Shown: one piece after another, positions 1-9,129 of the stretch
Numbering within the stretch: the first letter of the stretch is position 1
Layout: every line of letters begins with the position of its first letter
Source of the DNA: Pseudophaeobacter sp.
GTDB lineage: Bacteria > Pseudomonadota > Alphaproteobacteria > Rhodobacterales > Rhodobacteraceae
Assembly: GCA_027019165.1 (NCBI GenBank)
Contig: JALUXC010000026.1
Coordinates: forward strand, 62,001 to 126,000
DNA length: 64,000 bases
Reading direction: 5' to 3'
Notes under the pieces: model-generated
Seen by the model: only the letters and a program-made list of their open reading frames with translations
Database searches by the model: none
What the model was told of the DNA's origin: nothing
Translations under genes and position numbers: made by a program

Positions 1-389
1 AACTGCGCTTTGACCACCGAGTGGACACCGATGCAGACCGCAATCCGGTCATCGTCGCCGCCCTGGCTTCACGCCCCTATTCGGCATCGGAAGCGGGCGT
101 CACATCGGCCACCTGCAGCCTGCGGCCCGGGCAGTTTGGGATAGAGGTCCAAGCCCGCATCACGATGCCCAGCGCCGGCGGCGATGAGGTCGCAGTGATC
201 GAGCCGGGCACGCCCCATATGATCGCCGGGGAAACACGAACAGAGCGGCGAGGCGGCACGCTGCTCGCCAGCACAGAATTCCTGCCCGCAACCAATGGGA
301 CTCCGGCCGCCATCGATCGCTCCCACCTGCGCATCACTGTTCTGGGGCGCAGCCATGCGGTGGACATTCAGGGCTGCGACGCGGGATGA
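1..389 (+). CDS. C-terminal part of a hypothetical protein (5' end outside window)
   Basis: The reading frame is open from the left edge (codons in phase from base 3), so the start lies outside the window. About 129 residues are visible, with no membrane segment and no motif I recognise. The stop overlaps the ATG of the NUDIX gene (ATGA), so the two are probably co-transcribed. No function can be assigned. A GTG at base 21 could be an internal start, but the frame continues upstream of it. Confidence 0.55.
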   Translation, partial: LRFDHRVDTDADRNPVIVAALASRPYSASEAGVTSATCSLRPGQFGIEVQARITMPSAGGDEVAVIEPGTPHMIAGETRTERRGGTLLASTEFLPATNGTPAAIDRSHLRITVLGRSHAVDIQGCDAG

Positions 390-832
390 ACCGCCCTGCC
401 CTCGGTGCCCTGGCAGTGGTCTGCCATCGGATCCAAGGTCACGATAACGTGGTCCTCGTTCAGCGGCGCAATGCCCCAAATGCAGGCTGGTGGGGGTTTC
501 CCGGCGGCCATGTGGAATGGGGTGAAACCGCACTCGAGGCTGCCGCCCGCGAGTTGCATGAAGAAACCGGCGTCAATGCACGCCCGATCGAGTATCTCAC
601 CAATGTGGATGTGCTGCTGCCCAACTCCGACGGGACTGGCCTGTCGCATCACTTCCTGTTGACTGCAGTCCTGTGCGATTACATCGACGGAACACCAAGA
701 CCGGATGACGATGCCTTGCAAGCCGACTGGGTACCTGTGGACAGCCTGTCAGAGACCGGGTTGCAGCTGATCGATCAGGTCAGGGAGGTCGCCTTGTTGG
801 CGCGGGAGCGTTGGCGCTCGCTCAGCGCATGA
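386..832 (+). CDS. NUDIX hydrolase
   Basis: A 148-residue NUDIX-fold pyrophosphohydrolase that should cleave a nucleoside diphosphate linked to another group. The full Nudix box is present at about residues 45-67 (GHVEWGE, seven residues, then REL-EE-TG), with the metal-binding glutamates intact. The upstream GFPGG segment matches sanitising enzymes that act on nucleotides, but the substrate cannot be fixed from sequence. It overlaps the preceding gene by four bases. Its last 58 bases overlap the 3' end of the convergent RND permease gene, so there is no room for separate terminators. Confidence 0.9.
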   Translation: MNRPALGALAVVCHRIQGHDNVVLVQRRNAPNAGWWGFPGGHVEWGETALEAAARELHEETGVNARPIEYLTNVDVLLPNSDGTGLSHHFLLTAVLCDYIDGTPRPDDDALQADWVPVDSLSETGLQLIDQVREVALLARERWRSLSA

Positions 833-3800
833 AACAACGCCCCGATCAAATAGGTCAATAGCACCAATACCGCCGCCCCCAGCAGGAACAAGGCCAGGCC
901 TGCCTTCACCGGTTCGATTGCGGCAAGCGCGGGCGCTACACTTTGCAACCCCTCACGCAAGACGGGGTGCAGTGCGCCCGTCGCAATGGCCCACCCCATG
1001 GACAGGATCAGCCAACCCAGTTGCAAGAGACCCGAGGCACCGATCAACCAGCGCAGCGCCCGCGTATGCGCCCGTCCGCGTGAGCGCAAAGCCCGGCGCA
1101 ACGAGGTAAGAGGACGCGATGCATCCCGCTGAACCGCAACCAAGGCAGGCACAACCAATAGCACGAGGAACATGCCAAACCCGAGCCCATAGACAAGCGT
1201 GATCACGGTCGGCTTCAGAAACTGCGCCTGCTGCGAACTTTCGTACATGAGGGGCGCAAGGCCCAGAACGGTGGTCAGCGTGGTCAGCATCACCGGCCGC
1301 AAGCGATCCGCGGCACCATCGATGATCGAAGGAACCAGCCCACGCTCTTTGGCATATTCGTCGATGGTGGTCACCAGCACGATGGAATCGTTGATGATGA
1401 TCCCCGTCATGCCCAGCAACCCAACCACCGTGAACATGCTGAGCGGGACGTCCCAGATGTAGTGACCCCAGATTGTCCCAACGAGGCCAAAGGGAATGAT
1501 CGCCATCACCACGACGGGCCGGGTCCAGCTGGCAAAAATCCAGGCCAGCACAAGGTAGATCCCGGCCAGACACAGAACGAGGCCGGTGCCCGCATCGGCG
1601 AGGAAGGTATCTTCCTGCTCGCTGAGACCGGACAGGCGCCATTCCACCTGCCGCTCGCTGGCGATGGTGGGCAGGATCTCCTCTTCCAGGCTCTTGATCA
1701 CCGCCTCGGCCCGAGCCGGATCATCCTCCGAAATATCCCCGGAGACGCTGATGACCCGGATGCCGTTTTCACGCCGCACGGTGGAAAACCCGCTGCGCTG
1801 ACTGACCGAGACGATATCGGCCAGCGGCACATAGCTGCCGTTTGGCGCCCGCATCAGGGTGCGTTCCAGGAAGTCTGCCGTCAGCTCTCCCTCGGGCAAT
1901 TCGACGCGCACGGTAGCGCTGCGCGGCCCATCCGGGTAAGTGGCCGCCTCAATGCCGTTCAGACGCGCGCGCAGGGCACGTCCAAGGCTGTCGATCGTGA
2001 AATTGAGCGCCTGCCCCTGCGGCGTCAGCTCAAGAATGACCTCTTCCTTGTCATAGGCCAGGTTGTCCTCTACCGCCGAGACCTCGGGGAAGCGCAGGAC
2101 AGCCGCCTTCAAATCTTCGGAGGCCGCTTTCAGTGTCTGCACATCGGCGCCGTAAAACTGCACATCCAAGGCATCGCCCCCCGGCCCGGAGCGCCAACTG
2201 CGGAAGGAAATCGTCTCGACCAGTGGATGGCGCTCCACCCGCTGCTGCAGCTCCGCCACAAAGGCAAAGCTGGAGTATTCAGGCCGCAGGTCCGCGTCGA
2301 TCAGCTCAATCGAAATGCCGCCCAGAAGATCGGTGTCCTTGGCCTCGACACCTGACAGGCCGCGCCCGGCATTGCCGCCAACCTCGGCCATGACGAAATC
2401 GAGCGGATTGCGTCCGTACCGTTCGCCATATTCTACGCCAAGCGCCTCTGTCGCGCGCTGCATTTCGCGCATCATCTCCAGCGTGTCGGCCCGACTTGCG
2501 CCCTCGGCCATGGCAAAGTTGCCGGTGACCGATCCGCGTTCCGGCGCGTTGAAGAACCGCCATTTCACATCACCGCCGATGAACAGGGCAATTTGGCTCG
2601 CAAGAATGACAACGGCCCCGGCGATGACCACGTAGCGCGCCTGCACCACCAGCGCCATCAAAGGGCGGAACAGCGTATCACGCACCCAGCGAAAACCCGC
2701 GTTCACGGCCCGGTTCGGCCAGTCGTACCAATGGCGTTTCTGGGCGTGCACCAGGGCATGGGCCATGTGGTTAGGCAGGATCAGGAAGCACTCCACCAGC
2801 GAGGCCGCCAGCACCATGATCACGGTGAAAGGAATGTCGCGGATCAGATCTCCGAACCGTCCGCCAATAGAGGTCAGACCGAAAAAGGCGATGATCGTGG
2901 TCAGCGTCGCGGCAAAGACCGGCATCGCCATGCGCCGCGCAGCATTCTCGGCCGCCTGCATCGGCGTTTCCCCCAGTCGGCGCACCCGGAAATCAGCGTG
3001 CTCCCCGACCACGATGGCGTCATCTACAACGATCCCAAGGGTGATGATCAGCCCGAAAAGCGAGATCATGTTGATGGTCAACCCCGCCGCATACATCAGC
3101 GCCACAGCGGCAAACATCGCCGCCGGAATGCCCGCCGCCACCCAAAAGGCAATGCGCACGTTGAGGAAAAGGAACAAGAGCACCAGCACAAGGCCGAGCC
3201 CCATCAGCCCGTTGTCGACCAGGATGTCGAGGCGGTCCGAGATCGCCTCGGCCCGGGTGCGGATCAGATCAGCGCTCACCCCCTGCGGCAAGCTTTGCTG
3301 CAGTTCGACCACGACTTGCTCAACGGTATGCTGGACGCCGATGGCATCGCCCTTGTCAGAACGGTCGACCCGGATCGACATCGCCGGGTGCTCCCCCACG
3401 AAATAGGACCGCGCGCGGTCCACGCCTTCGACCCGGATTGAAGCGACATCGCCGATGGTCAGCACCGACCCATCCGCATTGGTGCGCAAGACAATCCCTG
3501 CAATCTCGTCGGGGCTGCGCTTTTCCCGTCCGGTGCGCACGCGTGCATTGGCGCCGCTCACATCACCGGCTGGATCGGCGGTGACCTCTTCGGCAATCGC
3601 CGCCGCGATCTCAGACATGCTGATGTCATGGGTGATGAGCGACGCCGACGGAACCTCGATTATCGTTTCCGGCGCGGCAACCCCTCGGATCGTGGTTCGG
3701 GTCACGCCAACCTCGAACAAGCGAACGACCAACTCATCGGCAAAAAGGCCAAGCTGCTCTGGGCCGATGTCACCGGTGATCACCACATCGGTCACCCGGT

Positions 3801-4224
3801 CTCGCCAGGCGCCACGTTTCACAGTTGGTTCTTCGGCCTCTTCCGGCAGGGTAGTGACCAGACCGACTGCGGTCTGAACGTCATCTGCGGCCCGCGCCAT
3901 GTCCCAGCCGGGTTCGAATTCCAGCGTGATGGTCGCCAGCCCCTCGCGGGAGGTGGCGCTGCTTTCCTCGACCCCATCCACGGCCAGCAAAGCCGGCTCC
4001 AGCGCCTGCACGATGGCGCTGTCTACATCCTCGGGTCCAGCGCCGTCCCATTGCACCCGCACAGTGACATTTTCCACGATCACATCCGGGAAGAACTGCG
4101 CCCGCATATTTGGGATCGCGGCTGCGCCCAGCACCAAGAGGATAACCAGCAGCAGGTTCGCAGCCGTGCGGTGACGGGTGAAATAGCTCAGCAGACCGCC
4201 CGCGGGCCGGGACAGATCACGCAT
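775..4224 (-). CDS. RND-family efflux permease (AcrB/HAE1-like inner-membrane pump)
   Basis: A 1149-residue resistance-nodulation-division transporter, the proton-driven inner-membrane part of a tripartite pump. The first membrane helix is at about residues 22-40, followed by a large periplasmic porter region. The second helix block carries the signature GIVVDDAIVVGE with the proton-relay Asp pair at residues 401-402. The second half repeats this layout, as expected of the internal duplication. The C-terminus is extended past the last helix block, with two further predicted helices (about residues 1070-1135). The gene starts 3 bp after the adaptor gene stops, so they form an operon. Its 3' end overlaps the convergent NUDIX gene by 58 bp. 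Substrate is unknown. Confidence 0.93.
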   Translation of the reverse strand: MRDLSRPAGGLLSYFTRHRTAANLLLVILLVLGAAAIPNMRAQFFPDVIVENVTVRVQWDGAGPEDVDSAIVQALEPALLAVDGVEESSATSREGLATITLEFEPGWDMARAADDVQTAVGLVTTLPEEAEEPTVKRGAWRDRVTDVVITGDIGPEQLGLFADELVVRLFEVGVTRTTIRGVAAPETIIEVPSASLITHDISMSEIAAAIAEEVTADPAGDVSGANARVRTGREKRSPDEIAGIVLRTNADGSVLTIGDVASIRVEGVDRARSYFVGEHPAMSIRVDRSDKGDAIGVQHTVEQVVVELQQSLPQGVSADLIRTRAEAISDRLDILVDNGLMGLGLVLVLLFLFLNVRIAFWVAAGIPAAMFAAVALMYAAGLTINMISLFGLIITLGIVVDDAIVVGEHADFRVRRLGETPMQAAENAARRMAMPVFAATLTTIIAFFGLTSIGGRFGDLIRDIPFTVIMVLAASLVECFLILPNHMAHALVHAQKRHWYDWPNRAVNAGFRWVRDTLFRPLMALVVQARYVVIAGAVVILASQIALFIGGDVKWRFFNAPERGSVTGNFAMAEGASRADTLEMMREMQRATEALGVEYGERYGRNPLDFVMAEVGGNAGRGLSGVEAKDTDLLGGISIELIDADLRPEYSSFAFVAELQQRVERHPLVETISFRSWRSGPGGDALDVQFYGADVQTLKAASEDLKAAVLRFPEVSAVEDNLAYDKEEVILELTPQGQALNFTIDSLGRALRARLNGIEAATYPDGPRSATVRVELPEGELTADFLERTLMRAPNGSYVPLADIVSVSQRSGFSTVRRENGIRVISVSGDISEDDPARAEAVIKSLEEEILPTIASERQVEWRLSGLSEQEDTFLADAGTGLVLCLAGIYLVLAWIFASWTRPVVVMAIIPFGLVGTIWGHYIWDVPLSMFTVVGLLGMTGIIINDSIVLVTTIDEYAKERGLVPSIIDGAADRLRPVMLTTLTTVLGLAPLMYESSQQAQFLKPTVITLVYGLGFGMFLVLLVVPALVAVQRDASRPLTSLRRALRSRGRAHTRALRWLIGASGLLQLGWLILSMGWAIATGALHPVLREGLQSVAPALAAIEPVKAGLALFLLGAAVLVLLTYLIGALFHALSERQRSRANKATSLT

Positions 4225-4227
4225 GGA

Positions 4228-5691
4228 TCAGCCCCCCATCCGGGTTTCGATACGGCTGACCAGTTGCGCAGGAACGGAAGGTTCCGAAAGCTGTGCCAGT
4301 ACCCGCTTCCGCGCTTCTTCCGGCATCCGGCTGTTGCCTTCCACAAAGGCGACCAGTTTGGCACGGCGATCCTCGGTGAGTTCGATCAGCTCGGGCTCAG
4401 GAGCAACGACCTGCGCATTGGCATCCAGCCGCAGGGGCCGCACCCGGATCCCCGCACCCAAAAGAGGCGTACGCCCGGTCACGACTTCGCGCCCGGCAAG
4501 GCCCGCACCGCGGATCAGCACATCGTCCCCCTGCCTGCGCACCAGCTCCACTGGCAGTGCCTCAAGGCGGTCCTCGTCCCCCAGCACCAAGACCGTGCCA
4601 TCACTGCCCAGCGCCGAAGCCGCAACACGCATGACACGCTCCACAGGCGGTTCAGTGACCGAGACGGTCACAAAATCACCAGGCTTGAAGCCAGGCGCCG
4701 CATCGAGACGGGCATAGACCAGACGCCCCGTTTGCCCATCGCCAGCCGCACCGCTCACGCGCGACAGGGTGCCCGTGGCCGACAGCGCCGCGCCCGAGGC
4801 ATCCAGCATCACGCGGACCGGCGCCGCGATCAGGCGTCCTGCCTCATCCAAGAGACGCGCATATTGCGAGGTGGAAACGCGAAAGGCGACCTCCAGCCGG
4901 TCCGGGTCCACCAGTTCGGCCAGTTTTTCATTGGCTGAGACAAGCCGCCCCTCAACAAGGCTGACCGATTGCAACGTGCCGCTAAAGGCCGCTGTGATGG
5001 TGGTATCGGCCAGATCGCGGCGCGCAGTTTCCAGTGCAATCTCGGCCCGGGCTGTGCGGGTCTTGGCCTGATCGACGCGCGCCTCGGCCTGCGACACCGC
5101 CTGTCTGCGCGAAATCACAGCCTGCCGTGCCTGCGCCGCTGCAAGGGCTGCGGTTTCAACCGTGGCTGCAGTGCCGACACCACGTTCCTCTAGGTCCAAC
5201 TGTCGCTGATAGGCCTTTTGCCGCAATTGGGCCTGATCCTGCGCCGCATCCAGCTCATCCCCGGCCAGCAGCAGCGCGCGCCCTGCGTCCCGCTCTTCGG
5301 CTTCGGCGTCCAACATGTCCGCTTCTGCCCGATCCAGCGCCGCCTGAGCGTCGGCTGGGTCGATCTGAACCAGCAGCGCGCCTGCCTCGACCCGTCCGCC
5401 CTCTTCGAAGTTTTCGGACAGATGTGTCACCCGCCCGCCCAGCGCGGTGCGCAATTCCAGGGTGCGGCGGCTCTCGATACGGCCAAAGGCGATCAGTTCG
5501 GGCGCGATGGTCTGTTCATCCGCCGTCACCACACGCACCGCGAAAATGCGTTCGCGGGCAGGCGGCGTGCGCGGCTCGGCGCTCATCCGCGCCTCGATCG
5601 CCCCCATCACCAGCGATCCCGCATAGGCCAACAGCCCCAGCGTCAGCGCTGCCAGAAACAGGCCTGTCAAACTATGGCGCAGAAACCGCAT
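4228..5691 (-). CDS. RND efflux periplasmic adaptor (membrane fusion protein, HlyD-like)
   Basis: A 487-residue membrane fusion protein that should link the RND permease to an outer-membrane channel. It has an N-terminal membrane anchor, a lipoyl/barrel-sandwich half, a long Ala/Glu/Arg-rich coiled-coil hairpin (about residues 95-205), the second lipoyl half and a beta-barrel. I place the start at 5691 because GGAAGGA sits 6 bases before that ATG; an upstream ATG at 5712 is in frame but lacks a ribosome site. The outer-membrane partner is not next door. The 124 bp upstream probably hold the pump promoter, and no regulator gene is adjacent. Confidence 0.92.
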   Translation of the reverse strand: MRFLRHSLTGLFLAALTLGLLAYAGSLVMGAIEARMSAEPRTPPARERIFAVRVVTADEQTIAPELIAFGRIESRRTLELRTALGGRVTHLSENFEEGGRVEAGALLVQIDPADAQAALDRAEADMLDAEAEERDAGRALLLAGDELDAAQDQAQLRQKAYQRQLDLEERGVGTAATVETAALAAAQARQAVISRRQAVSQAEARVDQAKTRTARAEIALETARRDLADTTITAAFSGTLQSVSLVEGRLVSANEKLAELVDPDRLEVAFRVSTSQYARLLDEAGRLIAAPVRVMLDASGAALSATGTLSRVSGAAGDGQTGRLVYARLDAAPGFKPGDFVTVSVTEPPVERVMRVAASALGSDGTVLVLGDEDRLEALPVELVRRQGDDVLIRGAGLAGREVVTGRTPLLGAGIRVRPLRLDANAQVVAPEPELIELTEDRRAKLVAFVEGNSRMPEEARKRVLAQLSEPSVPAQLVSRIETRMGG

Positions 5692-5815
5692 ATCATTTCC
5701 TTCCGGTGGCAAATGCTGCCGACAATTCCCGAATAAACACTCAGGCAGGCGCCATCGCCCACCTGAAAAGATAGCAACTGAACATACCCTTTACGAGGTT
5801 ACACGCCCGCGCGGA

Positions 5816-6358
5816 TCACTTCCGTCGCAAATGTTCATCCAAACGGGGCATTATTTCGACGAAATTACAGGGGCGGTGACGGAAATCCAGCTGTTTACCC
5901 AGGATTTCGTCCCAGCCGTCCTTGCAGGCGCCGGGGCTGCCGGGCAGCGCGAACAGGTAGGTGCCGCCCGCAACACCGCCCGTGGCGCGCGACTGCACCG
6001 CCGAGGTGCCGATCTTCTGCATCGAAACGATGGTGAAGACGGTGCCAAAGGCATCGATTTCCTTTTCATAGACATCCCGGTGCGCTTCCACCGTGACATC
6101 GCGGCCCGTAAGGCCCGTGCCGCCGGTCGAGATCACCACATCCACCTCAGGGTCGGCCACCCAGGCGCGCAGCTGATCGGCGATTTGGTCACGCTCATCG
6201 GGCAAGATCTTGCGATCGGCCAGCACATGACCCGCCTCGGTCAAACGATCCACCAGCACCTGGCCTGAACGATCTTCTTCCAAGGAACGGCTGTCAGAGA
6301 CGGTCAGGATAGCGATGCGGACGGGGATGAACTCCTTGCTTTCATCGATACGGGACAT
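5816..6358 (-). CDS. moaB: Molybdenum cofactor biosynthesis protein B
   Basis: A 180-residue MoaB/Mog-fold protein (molybdopterin adenylyltransferase superfamily). The family core is clear: ILTVSD near residue 17, the STGGTGLTGRD loop near residues 81-91 that binds molybdopterin, and the LPGSPGACKDGWDEIL segment near the C-terminus. Length fits bacterial MoaB. It is the last gene of a leftward operon and starts 12 bp after the LysE gene. Whether it has catalytic activity or a regulatory role is not decidable here. Confidence 0.93.
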   Translation of the reverse strand: MSRIDESKEFIPVRIAILTVSDSRSLEEDRSGQVLVDRLTEAGHVLADRKILPDERDQIADQLRAWVADPEVDVVISTGGTGLTGRDVTVEAHRDVYEKEIDAFGTVFTIVSMQKIGTSAVQSRATGGVAGGTYLFALPGSPGACKDGWDEILGKQLDFRHRPCNFVEIMPRLDEHLRRK

Positions 6359-6370
6359 GCCTTATCAACC

Positions 6371-6991
6371 TCATGCTTTTTCCAGAATGGCGAGCCGCAG
6401 CGCGAGAACCGCAAAGATACCGCCAGAGATACGCCCCAGCCAGCGCCCCGCCACGGGATTGGTGATCAGCCGCCGCCCCGCCTGACCCGCAAAGATACCG
6501 ACGAGGCCATTGATCACAAAACCACCCATGGACAGGATCGCGCCGAAGATCAGGAATTGCAGCAGCACCGGACCGGCCTCTGGCACCACGAACTGCGGGA
6601 TAAAGGCCAGCACGAACAGGATCACCTTGGGGTTGGTGAGGTTGACCACAAAGCCTGCGCGAAAGGCACGCGCGGCGGGCACTGCCGGAGCATCCCCCGT
6701 GACCGGGCCGCTGCGAAAGCTGGTCCAGGCAAGGTACAGAAGATAAGCCACCCCGAGCCAGCGGATAACATCAAACAGACCCGGCACCGCCGCCACCGCC
6801 GCGCCCAGGCCAAGGCCCGCCAGCGCTACATGTACGAAACAGCCCGCCGTGATCCCGGCACTGGCCGCCACCGCCGCGCCGCGCCCCGAGCGCAGCCCCT
6901 GCCCGAGGCAGAACATCATGTCCGCCCCCGGCGTCAGGTTCAGCGCCAGCGCCGCCGGCACAAAGGCAACAAGGGTCAAGGGATCAATCAT
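6371..6991 (-). CDS. LysE/RhtB-family exporter
   Basis: A 206-residue inner-membrane protein with about six hydrophobic helices and the family N-terminus (LTPGADMMFCLGQGLRSGR), as in amino-acid exporters of the RhtB/LysE group. The segment NLTNPKVILFVLAFIPQF near the middle is also characteristic. Its start overlaps the end of the metallophosphoesterase gene by 8 bp, implying translational coupling. The exported amino acid cannot be predicted. Confidence 0.92.
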   Translation of the reverse strand: MIDPLTLVAFVPAALALNLTPGADMMFCLGQGLRSGRGAAVAASAGITAGCFVHVALAGLGLGAAVAAVPGLFDVIRWLGVAYLLYLAWTSFRSGPVTGDAPAVPAARAFRAGFVVNLTNPKVILFVLAFIPQFVVPEAGPVLLQFLIFGAILSMGGFVINGLVGIFAGQAGRRLITNPVAGRWLGRISGGIFAVLALRLAILEKA

Positions 6992-7586
6992 TGCTCACCT
7001 CGAAAAAATTGGCCGTTGGCCCAAGGTTGGCACAAGCGGTCTGCCCGATCTGGCCTCGCGCGCCCCAAGCCTCGTGCACATGACCAAAGAGGGCGAACCT
7101 CGGCTGCAGCCGCTCAATCGCGGCGCGGATTGCAGTGGAGCCGACCGATAGGCCGGTAGAGGTGAGATCGCCAAGCCCTTTTGGCGGTGAATGTGTCACC
7201 AGGACGTCCACCTCGACAGCCTGCGCCAGCAGCGCCTCTGCTGCCGCCTCGGACAGGTCCCAAGACCAGGCACCAAAAGGCGTTTCCGGCACGCCGCCGC
7301 CCAGCCCCCAGAAGGTGACGCCATCTATTGTTACGCCATCCCCATGCAGCACATGGGCGTTTGCGGGGGCTGCCGCGCGCAACTCATCGGCGCTTTCGGC
7401 ATTGCCAGCCACCATGACCATCGGCGCGGTGATGCCCGACAGAAGCTCCATCGCCTCCGCCAGCCCCTGCCGTGCATTGCAGAAATCCCCGGCCCCCACC
7501 ACCAGATCAGCCTCGGCGCTGGCCACAACCAGATCGGTGGCGCGGGCGCGGGCAAGGTGCATGTCGGAAAAGGCAAGGATCTTCAT
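6984..7586 (-). CDS. Metallophosphoesterase
   Basis: A 200-residue calcineurin-like phosphoesterase. The metal-binding motifs appear in order: FSDMH at residues 6-10, GAGDFCN near 32, GNAES near 62, THSPP near 132 and FGHVHEAWG near 170. It resembles small cytosolic YfcE/Icc-type enzymes that hydrolyse phosphomonoesters or diesters; the substrate is unknown. AAAGAGG precedes the ATG. It sits 25 bp after the unknown exported-protein gene and overlaps the LysE gene. Confidence 0.88.
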   Translation of the reverse strand: MKILAFSDMHLARARATDLVVASAEADLVVGAGDFCNARQGLAEAMELLSGITAPMVMVAGNAESADELRAAAPANAHVLHGDGVTIDGVTFWGLGGGVPETPFGAWSWDLSEAAAEALLAQAVEVDVLVTHSPPKGLGDLTSTGLSVGSTAIRAAIERLQPRFALFGHVHEAWGARGQIGQTACANLGPTANFFEVSND

Positions 7587-7611
7587 GGGTGGCCTCTTTC
7601 TCGTACACCAG

Positions 7612-8196
7612 TCACAGGCACGGGAGTACCACTGGCAACCTAGGTGGTTGATTCAACATCTGATCCAGTTCCTCTGGTTCGAACCCAGCGATATGGTTTA
7701 TCAAGTGCAAGATAGCTGGATCCCAGTTGTTTCTGCTGCAGATGCCCTCTTCGATTGTCGGGATTTCACCTGCCTTTTGCGCCACAAGCGCATCGAACCT
7801 CGACGCGATTTCTCCCTCGGCAACGGGCGGTACCGCGTTTTGACCTGCACTATGGGCAATAGCGAGGGTATTGGCCCGGAACTTGTCCATCTGAATAGGT
7901 TCCAAAAGATCTGGGCAAATGTTTAGTGATACGGACAATTCGAAGGCGATCCCAAGAAGGCAGCCGACTGCCCCGTGACCGCTATTGTCGACTCCGTAGT
8001 AGCGGAGACCGCCATCCTCCTGACGTTTTTCCGTTAGAACCACCGGCCCCGATAGTTCCAGAACACGAGTGGCTTCATCGATTTGTTGAACACCCTTGGC
8101 ATGTTCTGAAAACACACGCGCATAGTCGATGTCAAAGGCTGCACCCGTTATGGGCCGGAGCATCGCAGTAAGCCAGATCAACAAAGCCTTTTTCAT
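7612..8196 (-). CDS. Hypothetical protein with N-terminal signal/anchor
   Basis: A 194-residue protein that I do not recognise. It begins with a lysine-rich start and a hydrophobic stretch ([13 protein letters not shown]), consistent with a signal peptide or membrane anchor. Four cysteines follow (within GCLLG, ICPDLL, GICSRNN and PCL), which could form disulfides if it is exported. I chose ATG 8196 because it forms an ATGA overlap with the stop of the uracil-DNA glycosylase gene; a longer frame upstream runs through that gene and is unlikely to be coding. It is co-oriented with a DNA-repair gene and a phosphoesterase, which says little about its job. Confidence 0.7.
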   Translation of the reverse strand: MKKALLIWLTAMLRPITGAAFDIDYARVFSEHAKGVQQIDEATRVLELSGPVVLTEKRQEDGGLRYYGVDNSGHGAVGCLLGIAFELSVSLNICPDLLEPIQMDKFRANTLAIAHSAGQNAVPPVAEGEIASRFDALVAQKAGEIPTIEEGICSRNNWDPAILHLINHIAGFEPEELDQMLNQPPRLPVVLPCL

Positions 8197-8972
8197 GCGC
8201 TCGACCCCAGCCGCGCCTTCAGCTCTAGCAGATCGGCCCAGGCGGCGCGTTTCTGGGCGGGCTGGCGCAAGAGGTAAGCAGGGTGGAACATCGGAATGAC
8301 CGACTTGCCCCAGACCTGATCCCACTGCCCGCGCAGCCGGGTGATGCCGCGTTTGCCGAGGACCGCCTGACAGCTGATATTGCCCATCAGGACCAGCACC
8401 TCCGGCTCGGCAAGTTCAACGTGGCGTTTCAGGAAAGGCACCATCATCGCGATTTCGGCGGGCAGCGGGTCGCGGTTCTGCGGTGGCCGCCAGGGCAGCA
8501 CATTGGTGATATAGACGTTCTTGTCACGGGCCAGATCAATGGCGCCAAGCATCTTGTCCAGAAGCTGCCCGGCGCGGCCCACGAAGGGACGCCCCTCGCG
8601 GTCTTCATCGCGGCCCGGTGCTTCGCCGATGATCATCACGCGGGCGCCTGCCTGACCGTCCGAGAACACAAGATTGCGCGCGCCGCGCTTCAACTCGCAG
8701 TGATCAAACGCGTCCATCGCCTCGCGCAGGGCTGGCAAGGCAGTGGCCGCGCGGGCGGCCTTTTGGGCGACCTCGACCGGATCGACCTCGGGCGGGCGCT
8801 GGATTTGGCCAGGCTTCACCGCATCCGGCTTGGCGCCGCTGGCCGGTTTGGGCGCCTGCTGCTCCAGCTCGTAGCGGTTGACGGGCGTCTCGCACAGGGC
8901 TTCGGTTGCGCCCAGTTCGATCTGCCAGGCCAAAAGAGCCCGGGCGCTGTGATAATCCAATGCCGATTCCAT
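8193..8972 (-). CDS. Uracil-DNA glycosylase, family-4-like, lacking the Fe-S cysteines
   Basis: A 259-residue member of the family 4/5 uracil-DNA glycosylase group, which removes uracil from DNA to start base-excision repair. Motif 1 ([14 protein letters not shown]) and motif 2 ([10 protein letters not shown]) are intact. The cysteines that hold a 4Fe-4S cluster in classical family 4 enzymes are missing: the first CxxC reads CELK, and the later positions are taken by other residues ([21 protein letters not shown]). I believe other alphaproteobacterial members share this loss. An unusual Pro/Lys-rich N-terminal region of about 75 residues precedes the domain. It heads the leftward five-gene operon; 157 bp separate it from divergent pyrB. 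Confidence 0.88.
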   Translation of the reverse strand: MESALDYHSARALLAWQIELGATEALCETPVNRYELEQQAPKPASGAKPDAVKPGQIQRPPEVDPVEVAQKAARAATALPALREAMDAFDHCELKRGARNLVFSDGQAGARVMIIGEAPGRDEDREGRPFVGRAGQLLDKMLGAIDLARDKNVYITNVLPWRPPQNRDPLPAEIAMMVPFLKRHVELAEPEVLVLMGNISCQAVLGKRGITRLRGQWDQVWGKSVIPMFHPAYLLRQPAQKRAAWADLLELKARLGSSA

Positions 8973-9129
8973 GGCGCAAAGCTACTCTGCCCGCGCGCCA
9001 AGCGGAACCACAGACTTGCACGCCGGGACAAGAGGTATCAGCCCCAGCCCGCCACAGCAACATAGGAGCGCCTTGCCCGGCCCTGCTGCCCCGCCTATAA
9101 GGGCGCGCAAACAGCGCGGAGCCCGCCTC

